Assembly: GCA_005281725.1 (NCBI GenBank)
Contig: SSBO01000015.1
Location: 372,581 to 436,580, forward strand
Direction: 5' to 3'
DNA: 64,000 nt
Source of the DNA: Wuchereria bancrofti
Lineage: Eukaryota; Nematoda; Chromadorea; Rhabditida; Onchocercidae
Of the stretch, positions 29,823 through 42,374 are shown in pieces. Every line of letters begins with the position of its first letter. Positions within the stretch are counted from its first letter, which is position 1. The notes under the pieces are model-generated. The model was not told where the DNA came from and did no database searches. It saw nothing but the letters and a program-made list of their open reading frames with translations. Both the position numbers and the translations under genes were made by a program.

Positions 29823-32800
29823 TTTAAGCAACGGATCGTTTAGTCATAGACAATCCAATGGCGAGCACTGACTGATGATTCTCGAATATATCTTTAAAGC
29901 AGTACATTCTTTTTTAATTTTTTGTGTTAGAGGCTGAGATTTCAGATATTTCTCAATTAACTGTTCTATGTCTGTTTTTTATTAACTATTTCAGAATTCT
30001 AGAAGCTTCGCTCTTCATAGAACTGATTAATAATTCTCGAAAAAAAAAATTCACAGCTATATTCTGCTTAAGTTAGTAGTTAGACTAGATTGTGATGTTC
30101 TATCTGTCTTGGTCCACTAAATGCAGGTGGTATCATTTTTAGAGTAAGGTAAATACGGATCATTAGCTTCAATCCTTAATAAATATATTAGGAAAGGAAA
30201 GGAGGAGGGTAGGGCTATATTTAATTATTTCATTTTTATCTCAAGTTCAAGTTTTGGTCGGATTCTAATGAATTATTGCATTAGATTCAATGTTCATCGT
30301 ACTTTCAACTTATTACTTGAATCATCTGGGCGGAGAAATCCTGACAAACACCGCCATCTTCGTTTTCATCACTGCTATATACGATTTTTTATCCATTCAA
30401 TATATAATGTGTAACATGTGGAAGTAAGAACTCTGTTTCAGACAAGGAAATTGTTTAACTTTTCCTCTGCTTTTTGGCTTATTTTTTGTTTTCAAAAAAT
30501 GTACGAAAATATTGATTCTCAGTTACTGTAAAGCTTGGAATATTGGAATTATTTTAAGTATACGGTAATGCATCAATAATAAAAGAAATAGCAAGCAATC
30601 ATTTTGTTCGAATTTATTATTGTCCATCAAAGAGAGAAGAGAAATTTTTGAATTCATATTCAGTTTGCATCAAACAATGTCATTAATTTTCTTCCAAAGA
30701 TGCCTTTCAAACATTCTCCTTTAAAAAAAGCATGAAAATCAGTAAAAGAAATGAAATAACTGGTAGAATTGTTTTCTTTCTCGAACTATTCAGCAATTCC
30801 ATTTCCATAATAAAAATAAATACTTATTATTATGTTGAATGTTTCATATGCTAGCTTAGGCTTAGATTATGTGACAAATGACGTACTTTTTCCTATTGAA
30901 TATTATATCAATCATTACTGGGGATGGCATGACTCATTGGTCCCTAGTGGAGACATGTGTATCAGTCACCCTGTCATTTTAATATTCACAACATAATTTG
31001 ATTCTTTATTATCTCCTATCATTGATAAAGCTGATAGAGGCAGCAGGAGTCTTGTCAATAGCGACCTTCTGAATTCACAACCTCAGTAGCAGAGTTTTGC
31101 ATTACTGAAGAAAGGAAAAAGGAATTTCAAAAGAATGTAAATTACATCTTCAGAAAGAGTTTTCCCATTTTGTAAGTTAAAGCCTATCACAACTATCAGC
31201 TTAAGTACATTCGATTTAAATTTTAGAGAAAAAGTTCTTTTTTCTTTTATATATATATGTGTGTTTTGTGTTGTCATCGCCGATATATTTTTGTAACTTT
31301 TGCAACTTTTTTGTTGTTTTCAAACTTCAGGTAGAAGACAATTTTAAAATGAATGTAATTAAGTATACATAGATTGTATTCATTTAGTATTTGTTTTATT
31401 TCATGAATAGTCACGAGAATCTAAAGATGAATGGAAAAAAGTTTTCCGCTTCTGACAGACATTTTTTAGGGACTTTCCTTACTTCATTCTTTTTCTTTCC
31501 GTTTATGCAGAGAAAAAGAAAACGAATGAAGGGAAGATAATTAGTCTGCTTAGATAAGATTCGAAACATTCATTGAAATAATAAATTTTTTTCCTGGAAC
31601 CAAAAAAAGGAAAAAAAAATGATATAAAAATCGTTAAATAAATATTATTAACACTGCGGTAGCTATGAGTGCAGTAATCACTTTCCTTTTCCTGAACCAA
31701 TGATCCAATCTTCTCCTCCTCATCTCATCCTCGTCCGGAAATCTTTTACGGATCTATTTTCAACATATGTATCTCATTATTAGAAGGCGAATATTATTGT
31801 TCCTTTTTTTGCTTTTTGCTTAATTTTTCAAAATAAATGACAAAATTGCTTCACTGTTAAATGAACTATGTATGCTTGTGCACTTCTCAACTTTTTCTAT
31901 TTAATTTGCCGATAGAAAGTTGAAAATAATAATTGAGACAATTATATTATGTCCTGTACTAAAAGCCAAGACTTAATTTGATGGCTATTCCTTTCTCGAT
32001 TAGACTTTCGTATAATTTCTTTTTCATGCAAACTGCATGCATGCGAAGTGCAGCATGTTACTGTTTCTCTTATAATGGAACTAATACATTGTATCAATTA
32101 GCATAAATATTTGTTTTACATTATTGCAATATTAATGTTATGAAAAAGTTTGCATAACTCTCATTTCACAGAGTGTTATTCCATTAAAAGTTTTTCAATA
32201 CTTGAAAATTTTTTTGAACAAATTTCCTTTTCCAATTACAACAAATTCAAATTGAAAAATATCTAATGAGATAAGTTAATTATGATTCATGCCTTCCGTT
32301 TCTTTTGTTCTTTCTAATAATTTCTGATTAAGTAAACATATCAATTAGTGTACTTTGCATAAATATATGAATATGTCTTAGCATATAAAATGCAGGAAAT
32401 CTTGGTATTTTAAAGGAAATCCTTGATTTTCTAAGGTATATGCACATACATATATAAATTCTCGAGTTATTCTTCAAAAGAAAGAAATTTTTGTGATAGT
32501 AAAATTTATGAGACACATCCAAAGTTTATTCAGTAATGTGTCTAATAAGGAATGCTCTTTACCAGTACATAAACACTTTGTATTGTTTATTGAAATATCC
32601 GACACTATTTAATAACTATTATTCTTCGTACTTCAAAACAGCCTTTAATTCGGATTTGTTCTCTAAAATATGTCCGAAGATTCATTTTTGTAGGTAAAAA
32701 ATGCAAGCCATTGTTTTTTTTTCAAATCTTCTTAATTACGAATTATATTGTTTTACTCACTTCCCTTGGTTTCTAACAAAAAAAAAAATCCAAAATAAGT

Positions 32801-34679
32801 TGCTGAACATCAAATCTTAACCCATTTCAAATATTTCTGCTAAGGAAAATTTCATATTACTTTTTACTTGCTTATGGCTTAGAAATTTCGATAGAAATTA
32901 AGCTGAAAACTGATTATAGTAAAAAATGAATTTCAGAATCATACATGCTATTTTGGTCTCGAATGGAAAAAAATCTCTGATACTTACTAAAGACTTGGTA
33001 TCAATTTCAAATTTCAAATTACTTCTTTGCTTTAATCTTTCGTAATTGTTCATTATAAGCCATAGCAAAAGAAAAAAGTTAATCCTTTCGTAACTGATCG
33101 TTTCAGACTCATATTGATATGATTTGAAGCAATAAGAAGAAATCGTACATTTTTTGAATTGTTTCAGCGTAGCAAAATGGCTTTTCGTTTTTTTTTTTTT
33201 TTTTCGCCAAAATAATTTATACATTTTCTATGCATATTTTGATTTTTTTTATTTTTTTATTTTTTTTTAATCAACTTTGCTTTTTTTTTTTTGAAAAAGA
33301 GTCGAATTAAATGAAAGGATAGTTTCGGTGATAGAGTTTGCTCCTTCTTTGTCTAAATTTGTTCTCTTCCACATCCGTAGTTGTCATATTTATCTCTTGG
33401 GACTAAACTCCGTTCGTTATAATTTCTCCTTTTTGAATATGAATTTCAAAGTTTTCTTTTTTGATGTTCACATAAAGCATTCTCGTTAGAATGGAAAAAC
33501 TCTCGTCTGATTCTCGTAGAACTTGTCGAATCACAAGCAAAAGATTGTGAAGTACTTTTGCTGTCATCACTAGCCATCATGCTTGTTTCAATTTTAATTG
33601 TTCAAAGTTGCAAAATTTCTAAAATTCCAGAAGGATCATGCAAGATTCAGTCAGAATAGGTTCTTCATTATCTTGTAATTCCAGAAAAGGAATCTCTATC
33701 CTCGCAGAGTTGCCATACAGAAAGGAATAATAATTATATGCACTGGGAGATGATATACTGTCACCATTACCTGTCGTGCTATTGTCACCCATCCCTCTTC
33801 TCTTCTGTTTTCTTTATACTATTATTAATAATTTCACATTGGTCAAAGTGATCTTCAACAGTAACTGACTTTCATTGCTTTCTAATTTTCATTTTATTGA
33901 TTCTTGAATTTCATTTCTTGATTCTTGATCTCAGCCTTCCTTTGTTCATAAATGAAATATAAGTAAATGAAGATTCTGTTTAATTCGATTATTAATTGAT
34001 AATGCTATTTGAAAATATTTTGAATCACCCAAATGAGAATGCTTGTAAATACTATTATTTCAATTTATCTTTAAACTCAGTTTTAATGTTCCCAAAAAAA
34101 AAAGCAGCAAACTTGAATTGTTAGCATCAAACGTTATTATATTGCATATACATATCTAAAATTTCTTTTTGTTAATTACAATAATTTATAACAATTTATA
34201 AGACAGTTTAAGTTGCTTACACTTTGTTACGTTAAAAATTTATTGTCAATAACAATAATTGGTGCAAATAGGAAATTGGTTAAAATGGCATTAAGAAAAA
34301 TAATAATTTATGATATGCTATTAAGAAAAATAATAATCTGTATAATCGAATAAAAAGAAATGTATTAAATGAAGTAATCTCAGTGATTTTTGAATTTATT
34401 AATTTTTTCGCCAATTTCGAATAATTCGCTATTATTAGCAAGAATTTCAGACTGATTTAAATGAATCTCATTCTAGGATCTGATATGATTATTGCATTAT
34501 GTGTGTTTAGTAATGTACTTTCTTATCAAATTAACGATCTTATTTTACCGCATATGACGACGATCCGTTATTGTTGCTCTTATTGAATTCGATTGCTAAT
34601 CATTGATTGATTGATATGCTAAAGATCATATCTCTATTTTGTCCTCTAATCCTTTTATTTTTTCACTTAACTTCAACAG

Positions 34680-37600
34680 AAACAGCTTTTAATTTCAACG
34701 TCACATATGAGGTAAGCAAATGACAAAATTCAAGTTAGCTTATGAGAGAAATTGGTTCGTCAGTTGGGGATAGTCACGCGGAAAGCAGAAAATTCCGTCA
34801 AATCAATAGCGTTACAAATATTAACAAAAAATAGTGAAAGTTTTTTGATATAAGTAGCATTTAAGAGATAAAATGTGGTTTGGGCTGAAGTTAAAATAGA
34901 AATAGAATTACGTGAGTAATGGGATCTGTGATGTTTTCCGTGACGTATGATTTTTTGACTGATCAAATTAAAATGTTCTACTAAATGATGATCTCATCAC
35001 CTAGCTTTTATTCATTAAATTTGTAATAACTAATACTTTTTCTTTATTTGTTGGTTTTCAGTCAAACTTTACGAATCAGAATGAAATCCATGGAAGAATA
35101 TTACGACGATCACGTCGTGAGCCAGCCGTATGGGGTGAACCGGCGCCGGATTACAGTGGTGTTCAACTGAATGATTACATACACTTCCTGAACGCTCTCA
35201 TTTTCGTTGATTCGAAGATTGTATGTCCTCTTAAGATTGTTTCCAATTTTATGACTCGATTGCGCAGTTTGTCACTAAGCACCTCTTCCGTTTTTCTGTC
35301 CAGTTAGATTAATTGCAAGTGGAAACAATTCCTGAAGCAATTCCTAACTGTCCGTAAATGATTCATTACAGACAAATCATTATGGCTCCGATATGGACAA
35401 GGTAAAGAGAGATGTAATGAAATTGGTTCAGGAAGCTAACAATGTAAGTTTTCTTTGAACTTTTGCCATCCTCAAAGTATGTCGCTGTCACTATTGTGTC
35501 ACATTTTTTTTTTTTTTGGAATTTATATTTTTGATTGTAGTATTTCTATCAAATAAATGTTCGAATTATTGTACTGGATGTATTGCAAACATTTCGTGAT
35601 GACCTCAGTTTGTATTCTTTTGAGGAATATAGAAATCAGAGGTAAGCATTCATATTTCATTGCCATTATTATTAATAATAAATTTTCAAACAATATACAA
35701 ATTGTGATGAAGGTGTGATATTTACTTTTAAAGACTTTATGAAAGTAGAATTTTCAACAAATTAGAGAAAAATTAATGCAGAGGATACATTCCAATGATG
35801 TTTACAATATTATTCACTTTCATTTAGTGATTTTCCTAATCTTAACAGAGAATCATAAAGTTCGCATCTCTGTTTGTTGTTTCCAGTAACTTTGAGGAGT
35901 GCTATTTTATTGTTGTAAAATATTTTCTGTCGGATTAAATTTCTCAAATGAGAGATAAATTTCCACCTACTTTTCTCATCTCTTAACGTCAACATTGACT
36001 AGGGAGAATTTAACCAACTTTGATTGATTTTCTTTCTCACTTTATTCCAATTTTATTGGAATAAATTATGAAAGAAAAGACGTGTAATTAAATTTAAAAT
36101 TACAAATCAAGAAATTAGTTGAAAAGTGAGTTATAACTCTGTGACTGACATTGAGTTAGACAGCTCTTCAATTTTAATTTTTAGCTTAGCTTTATACATT
36201 GTCAGCCTAATTTTATGCAAGCAAAATTTCGGATTTTTATTTTTCATAGAATATCAAAATTACCGAGTCATGATTTTGCTGCTTTAATTTTATATCGCTA
36301 TGCCGGTGGATTAGCATTTGTTAATGGCATGTGTACCTCAAAGACTATTATGTTGTGCGGGGTATGTTTACATTTTGTCTTCCTAATTGGATTTTGCTGA
36401 AACTCTTGAATACAGCAAAAGTAGAAATTTTTTGATCTTTTTATAATTTTGGAATGTCTTATTTCTAAATGAAAAAAATAAATGCAAAAACCGATTTTAA
36501 CTTTTCTAAGTTAAAAATTTTCAGTTTTATCCAAATAATCCAACTGCTATGGGCGGTATATTTTTCCACGAAGTAGCACATCTTCTTGGTGTACCGCACC
36601 GTAATGCAACTAATCTCATTAATATACCGAATTGTTATTGCCCAGTGACTCGAAGTACTACTATTTCCGGATGCCTCAAGATACCGTACGTTTTCAAATC
36701 AAAAAAGTTGCAGAAAATTTTTAGCAAATTTCCCAATAACTTTATCTAATTTCAATTACTTGTTTGAGCTGTTCAGTTCCAGAATTGTTCAAAAATCATC
36801 CTTAATTCGTTTCTAATAATTTTAAAATAAGAGAACATCCAAGTATATTTACCTCAAAGTTGACTTATGCAGAGGTTACGATCACGACTGTACGCTACAA
36901 CAGATGGTCAATATGCTAGAGAAAAATCGCTGTCTCAAGCATGTTAAGGCTACTAATTTCTTCTTTACGCAGCATATGGTTGAAAAGTCGTTACCGCTTT
37001 GCGGTAATGGTGTTATTGAAGGTAAAGAGGAATGTGATTGCGGATTGCGCAAATTGTGCCGCAATTGGAATTGTCGCGCCGATGAATGTTTACAAATTGT
37101 GAAAACCTGGCAAATGGTAAGTTAGCATCGATCCCAATTTTGAATTCAAGAGTAATCATATTGAAATGAATAGGCACTGTATAAAAAAAATGTTATGAGA
37201 CCATCACGACCAACGGTCATTTGGTTTCCATTCACGTTGAGCTGATGTGATGACCTGTACACTTTATGAGGTCAGACCTTACTTCTGTATTTCATTGATA
37301 GAATATAACAGACTTCTTCTTCTTCTCTTAAATAATATTTTTGAAAAACGTAAATGCGTTAGAATGCTCCATTCGAATTGATAAAGGACAACCATTTTCT
37401 AAACGTTATATTTTTATTAGTTGAAGAGAACACTGAATGTATCAGATTTTGCCACTACTTTTTATAAAGTACTAATTTCAGTACATTTGCGCTTGGATAG
37501 TTATTGTGCTTATTGTCACAGTAATCATTTGCTGCGTTACTCGACGATATTTGTCGCTATGTCGCGGAACATCAAGAAACTATAGCTATGGTGCTTATTG

Positions 37601-38989
37601 TTCATGCAATCTCTTACAACTTCTTTCAAACCTTAAATCAGTAATCCGTCCAAAAAGTAGGCATTTTTGGTATCGTACTGGCAGTAACTTCACGCAGTCA
37701 TTACGTCATACTGGCAGTAACTTCACGCAGTCATTACGTCATACTGGTAACGGTACCATCGGAATCAAACAACATTTCATTGGAATACCTCATAAGGTAC
37801 ATATGCAACCATATTCGATCAACACAGTTTTCTTTCGAATTTCACCTAAGGGATAGAATATCGCTTTGATTTTGACAATTATTTTTTGCAGTTGGATTCA
37901 AACAGCATAGCAATATTAATTGCACCGAGTGATAAAGAATGTCTCATTCGGAAGTCAACGTCAATGCGACCCACACAACCACCACCACCACCACCACCAC
38001 CATCAGCTCCATCATTTTCATCTAGGTATATTGCTAGATTATCCGGTTTCAAATCCTGATCAAATAAACTTATCAATTATTTATTTCAGGAGCACTCTTA
38101 ACAAAGTACTACCATCGATTCATAATGTACCATTATCTCCTTTAAAACAACCACCACCATTACCAATAAAGCCACCTAATTTATCTCTTAAAATGATTAT
38201 AACAGATAATGATGATACCTACGAAATGCCAAATACGGCAAGAAAAAGGTATGCATACTCACTGTTCTCTGATACCTAAGTATACTCAGTGTACTTGGTC
38301 ACTCGACTTTAATAACATACAATTTTAAAAATATAATTGGAATGAACGATTTTCCGTGCATAATTTGGAAATATGAGAAATTTGAGGTTATCTTCATTGG
38401 TTCGATCTAACACAATGGATTATTCCCAATCATCGGGTCTTTATACTGATCATTATGATAGTATATCTCGAAAATTTGATGATGATTTTGATGATGATTT
38501 CGATGATGACGAATTTCTTTCTGAGTCACAAGATGATAAAAAGCAACAACAATCGATACATCATTATACAGTGATCGTTCCCGCGAAAGAACGTTTACCC
38601 GTGCAAGGTATTTTAATTTTATATTCGTTCAAATATTAGATTTTCTTTGCAGGCCTACTTTTCTCCTTCATTTCTGATTTCCTTAATTTATTTATTGCGA
38701 TTAGTAAAGATTTCTTTACTTCTATTTATATCATAGATAACTTTTACTACAGTGTAGCTTTCACGTTAACCTTACAGAAAGAAAAGAAGTAGTAAAATCA
38801 GTGCCAATGCATCATTTGGAACACTTAACCAAATTGTCTGTACGTGAGGAATCATTCTCGTCTAATGAAGAATCCAGAAGTCACTTCTGTCCGTCAGATG
38901 ACACAATAAGCACTGGGCTAAGCGAAGAAGATGAACGATTTGTTTCTGTCGTCGATATTGTGCGCAAATTTAACGGTGGAAAAAGTTAA
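34680..38989 (+). CDS. ADAM-family membrane metalloprotease (5' partial)
   Basis: Twelve in-phase exons: 34680-34711, 35062-35220, 35372-35443, 35541-35641, 36250-36361, 36525-36685, 36873-37116, 37482-37796, 37892-38025, 38090-38248, 38378-38607, 38778-38989. They encode about 642 residues ending at TAA. In order: the end of a prodomain, a furin-like site (RILRRSRR), a reprolysin metalloprotease domain with the complete zinc motif HEVAHLLGVPH, a short disintegrin start (LCGNGVIEGKEECDCG), then almost at once a membrane helix (WIVIVLIVTVIICC) and a long cytoplasmic tail. The tail has runs of prolines and PPPLPIKPP, a candidate SH3 ligand, plus acidic DDDFDDD repeats. ADAM proteases shed or remodel cell-surface proteins. 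The usual second half of the disintegrin, the cysteine-rich and the EGF-like modules are absent. The exon at 37482 contains two 33-bp in-frame repeats and has an inverted near-identical copy at 58.7 kb. The signal peptide and start were not found. Confidence 0.85.
37432..37777 (+). repeat. Duplicated segment, copy A (ADAM membrane exon plus acceptor)
   Basis: This piece starts inside the intron, about 50 bases before the acceptor at 37481. It covers most of the exon and is repeated in inverted orientation at about 58732-59110. Over the shared part I find about one substitution outside the ragged end, plus one extra 33-base unit in the other copy. Similarity stops abruptly on both sides. Confidence 0.95.
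37678..37743 (+). repeat. 33-bp in-frame coding repeat (2 copies)
   Basis: Two identical 33-base units encode TGSNFTQSLRH twice, just after the membrane helix of the ADAM protein on its cytoplasmic side. A third, partial unit follows and diverges. The distant inverted copy has three units. Confidence 0.95.
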
Positions 38990-41900
38990 AAAATTCAAAA
39001 TAGCGAGAATGAAACACTACATACACAAATATCTTTCCTGAAATCATTCTAATTCTGAAATTATTTTTTTTTTTCTGAAATTTTGAAATTAGTGGCAATA
39101 GTTAACATTATTTCAAAACAGTAGGAAAAAAAATTCTCTTTTTACTTTGTTCTCTTTTTACTTCTCGAAACTGTATAAAACATTAGTAGATTTCGACAAA
39201 GCATTTCGAAATACTTATTTATTCATATATTTATGCCTAAACATACACATAGTTTGGTTTATTATTATTATTAGTGTTATCACTTTATCAGTAACATTAA
39301 TACTGCAATTATCACTGCCATTGTTCTTTTTCTGCATTGTTCGCTTATTTCCATCTTTCTATGATTACTTTTACTTGCACTGCCAATTCATCCATCCATC
39401 ACATATTTCTTCGTTCACTTTGATTATCGAACGAACGATCGTTTTACCTTCACGGCTATCAGTCAGTGTTTTTATTTCAAAACGTCTACAAAATATTGCC
39501 GCATAAGTGAGCAAAGCATCTGAAATGAATTATTACTCAATTAAATTGAATAATTTACTTTGAAATGAATGTTGGAAAGTATATGCTATATTTCCTGCCG
39601 AAGTCAATAATATCTCTTATTCTTACTCAGGTCAGTAACTATCAATAACAACAAATAGTATTATCATTTCATTTGTTTTCCTTGTTTCTCACTTCATCTT
39701 CTTTCACTATTTCTTCAACTGACTGTTGTTTATGTTTCTTGTTTACTTTATTTTTATTGTGAAATTATCTTGTTATTGTGAAATTTATATTTCTGCCATA
39801 TCAAATAAACATTATCATTGTCATTTTTAACCTACTGAGGGAAAATTCATGAGATAGTAAAGAGGTGTGTGTATCTTCATGAACTTAAGTGAAAATAAAA
39901 GTCACCAAAATTGGAAATTCAAAGCAAAGCAAAGCAAAGCAAATTTTTGTTTCTCAAGTCAATCTGGAAAAATGTCACACATTTGTAGTGTCAGAAACTT
40001 AATAATATTCAAATTTTCACTAATAGTAGTTAGCAATCATAATCTCAGGCAGATTATCATCCATTTTGCTGTCGCATGGAAATAATAACTGCCAATAACT
40101 TTCACTGATTCGGGAATCCATCAATGCGTGAGAGTTTCTTTTTTTTATTCTCCAATCAATTGTTCGTTCAATGGGAGAACAATGATGGATAATGTTTCTT
40201 TCTCACAATACAATGCCGACATTTGGCTATATCAAAATATATATATCATTTTACTCTATTTTACACTTTCAAAAAATGGAATTTTTCATTGATGAAATGA
40301 GGAAACAAAAATTAATTTATCAATAATATTTGGTTGATTGAACATAAAAAAACTAATTGTAACAACACTGAAAATTTTATAATCAACGTTAATTGAGAAA
40401 AAAAATGCCGAAAAAGATCTTAAAAGCTCGAAAAAGTGTTGCATCAATTATCCATCCGTTTTACCGGAGAATCATCTCCAGATTATCTATCCGGTTTACC
40501 GGAGAATCATCCCCAGATTATCGCATAAAAGTACAACGATAGTGGTTGACTTCATTACAATATGCATTTATGAGACAGATTTTCCCACCGAACCCGTGTT
40601 TCTCATGAGAGTATCATCACGAGTCAATATGATGATATAATGGGATAATGTGTTGAAGTTATTGAAGTCTGGGAAACAACGAAACAACTTCTCCTTCTTC
40701 CTTCATTTTAAATCATTTTTACATCCAATTTATTATTATTCGTTGCAGTGTGAATGTTTGGTTAGTATCATTGCTTCTATGTAATTTGTTCATTTTCCTT
40801 TTCTTTCTTTTTGAAAATTGAACAGATCAAATTTACTGAATTATATATAACATTGGTAATGTGAGATGAGGTTAAGCTTCCCTTATGTCTAAGTATTAAA
40901 TCGATGCTAATGCCTAATTCTTGAAAATTATGTCATTTTTGTTATGTCTGCTAAATTATAAGAAAAATGATTTCTTTTTTTCTTCGGAGAATTTTCATAA
41001 ACTTTTTTATTTCCAATGAAATAAAATGGAACGTTAATTAGTAATATAATAAAGATTTAATCGATTATTATTTCGATGTTAAGTAATAAACATAATTGCC
41101 TAAAAGGACTGCTTCATAATTATATGATTAAGTTATTTGGAAATTAGTTCAGACTTGGACTTCATATGATAGATGCATTTATAATCGATAGTATTTGATA
41201 ATTTTTGGTTATAATTTTAAAAAAAAAATCCGAAATCCAAACTTAACTCTAGGTAATTGAACTGTAATTTCAGAATCTACAATGAAATCAAGCGATTTTG
41301 ATGTTATTTGTTCGAATGATTTAAATTTCTTGCCGGTACTTTTTCCACCATTATTTCGTTTATCGAACTGAGAATTCCAGGTGGTATAAGTCGGATAAAC
41401 TAGATTTGAGACCAAAGAATATGTTTTCCAGTCTAAATATGGTTCAGAAGTGATACCGTAAGGCTGAAGCCAAGCTAAGTGTATCCAAATATGCTTCTGG
41501 AACAATAAGCATTTGTGAATTTGTTTTTAAATATGATCATTTCATTTCTCTTTTTCAAACCAATCCAACTATAAAATCAAATTCTATTGATTTACCGGAA
41601 AGTTTAGTAATCCCATACGCACTTCCACTTTGTTTTATTTTTGCAAAAAATTTCATAAGCAAATACAAAAAGTGTATTTCTGTAAAGAAAAGAAAACCAA
41701 TTTTTTTTTTTTGTTTATTCAAACCTCAGCAATCCGTTCCATTGTCAGTTTCCTATCTATGTTCAAATTTAATTCTTTACTGCAACTGGGTTTACTTGTT
41801 GTTGTTGTTGTTGTTTTGTTTTTCATTTATTTGCTGATTTAATTAGCGGGGAAATGAATCGAATCGAGCTGCAGTAAAAAGATTGAATTGGGTCAGCAAG

Positions 41901-42374
41901 CTTTTTTGAAATTTTCCTTTTTGAGACAATCGTAATAAAAAGTAACAATAGCGATTGTTTAGTAAATTTTTTTTAATGAGTATTTAAGCAGATTTAGACT
42001 GAAAGGTTTGAAATTCAGAAGGAAATGAGCTGCTAAAATTTTGATTTTAAACCCAAAAAATAATAAACAAAATAATCAATTTTACCGAGTGGAATAACTA
42101 ATATCTGACTTTATTTGAATTATCAGAGAAAGGTTAATTCAAAAGAAAGGAAATGCTCATTCCGTGATTTTCTCCACTCGAAACTCGAAGCAAATTGATC
42201 TGCTTGATTTGGTTTGAGTGGAGCGAAGAGGTTCAAGCAGAATATCACCGGCCTGAATTTCCATTACAAATTATATACTTCAAAAAATGAAATGAAAAAA
42301 TTAAAATGGAATTATGATTTGTTGAATTGTTCTTGCTTTTTTTCTTTTAATTTTGTTTTTTTTTTTTTTTACAG
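38990..42374. other. Intergenic stretch between ADAM and bHLH genes
   Basis: AT-rich with no convincing exon apart from the unlocated first exon or exons of the bHLH gene, which should lie near its right end. It contains a 35-bp tandem duplication at 40447-40516. Confidence 0.6.
40447..40516. repeat. 35-bp tandem duplication with CCGG palindromes
   Basis: Two 35-base copies differ at a few positions. Each contains TTTACCGGAGAATCATC, and the second also has the palindrome-like CCGGTTTACCGG. It is GC-richer than the surroundings. Confidence 0.85.

Larger units (their letters stand above)
23245..34679. other. Gene desert of about 11.4 kb
   Basis: No exon chain can be supported on either strand. 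It holds a duplicated 27-base CT-rich segment near 24182-24236, a low-complexity TTAATTACTCTAAACTTC-rich block at about 25610-25770, a 29-bp minisatellite, a GCG run at 26957-26974, a perfect hairpin at 29780-29822 and many A/T homopolymers. Missing 5' exons of the ADAM gene (signal peptide, most of the prodomain) are likely to be here, but I could not recognise them. Confidence 0.6.
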
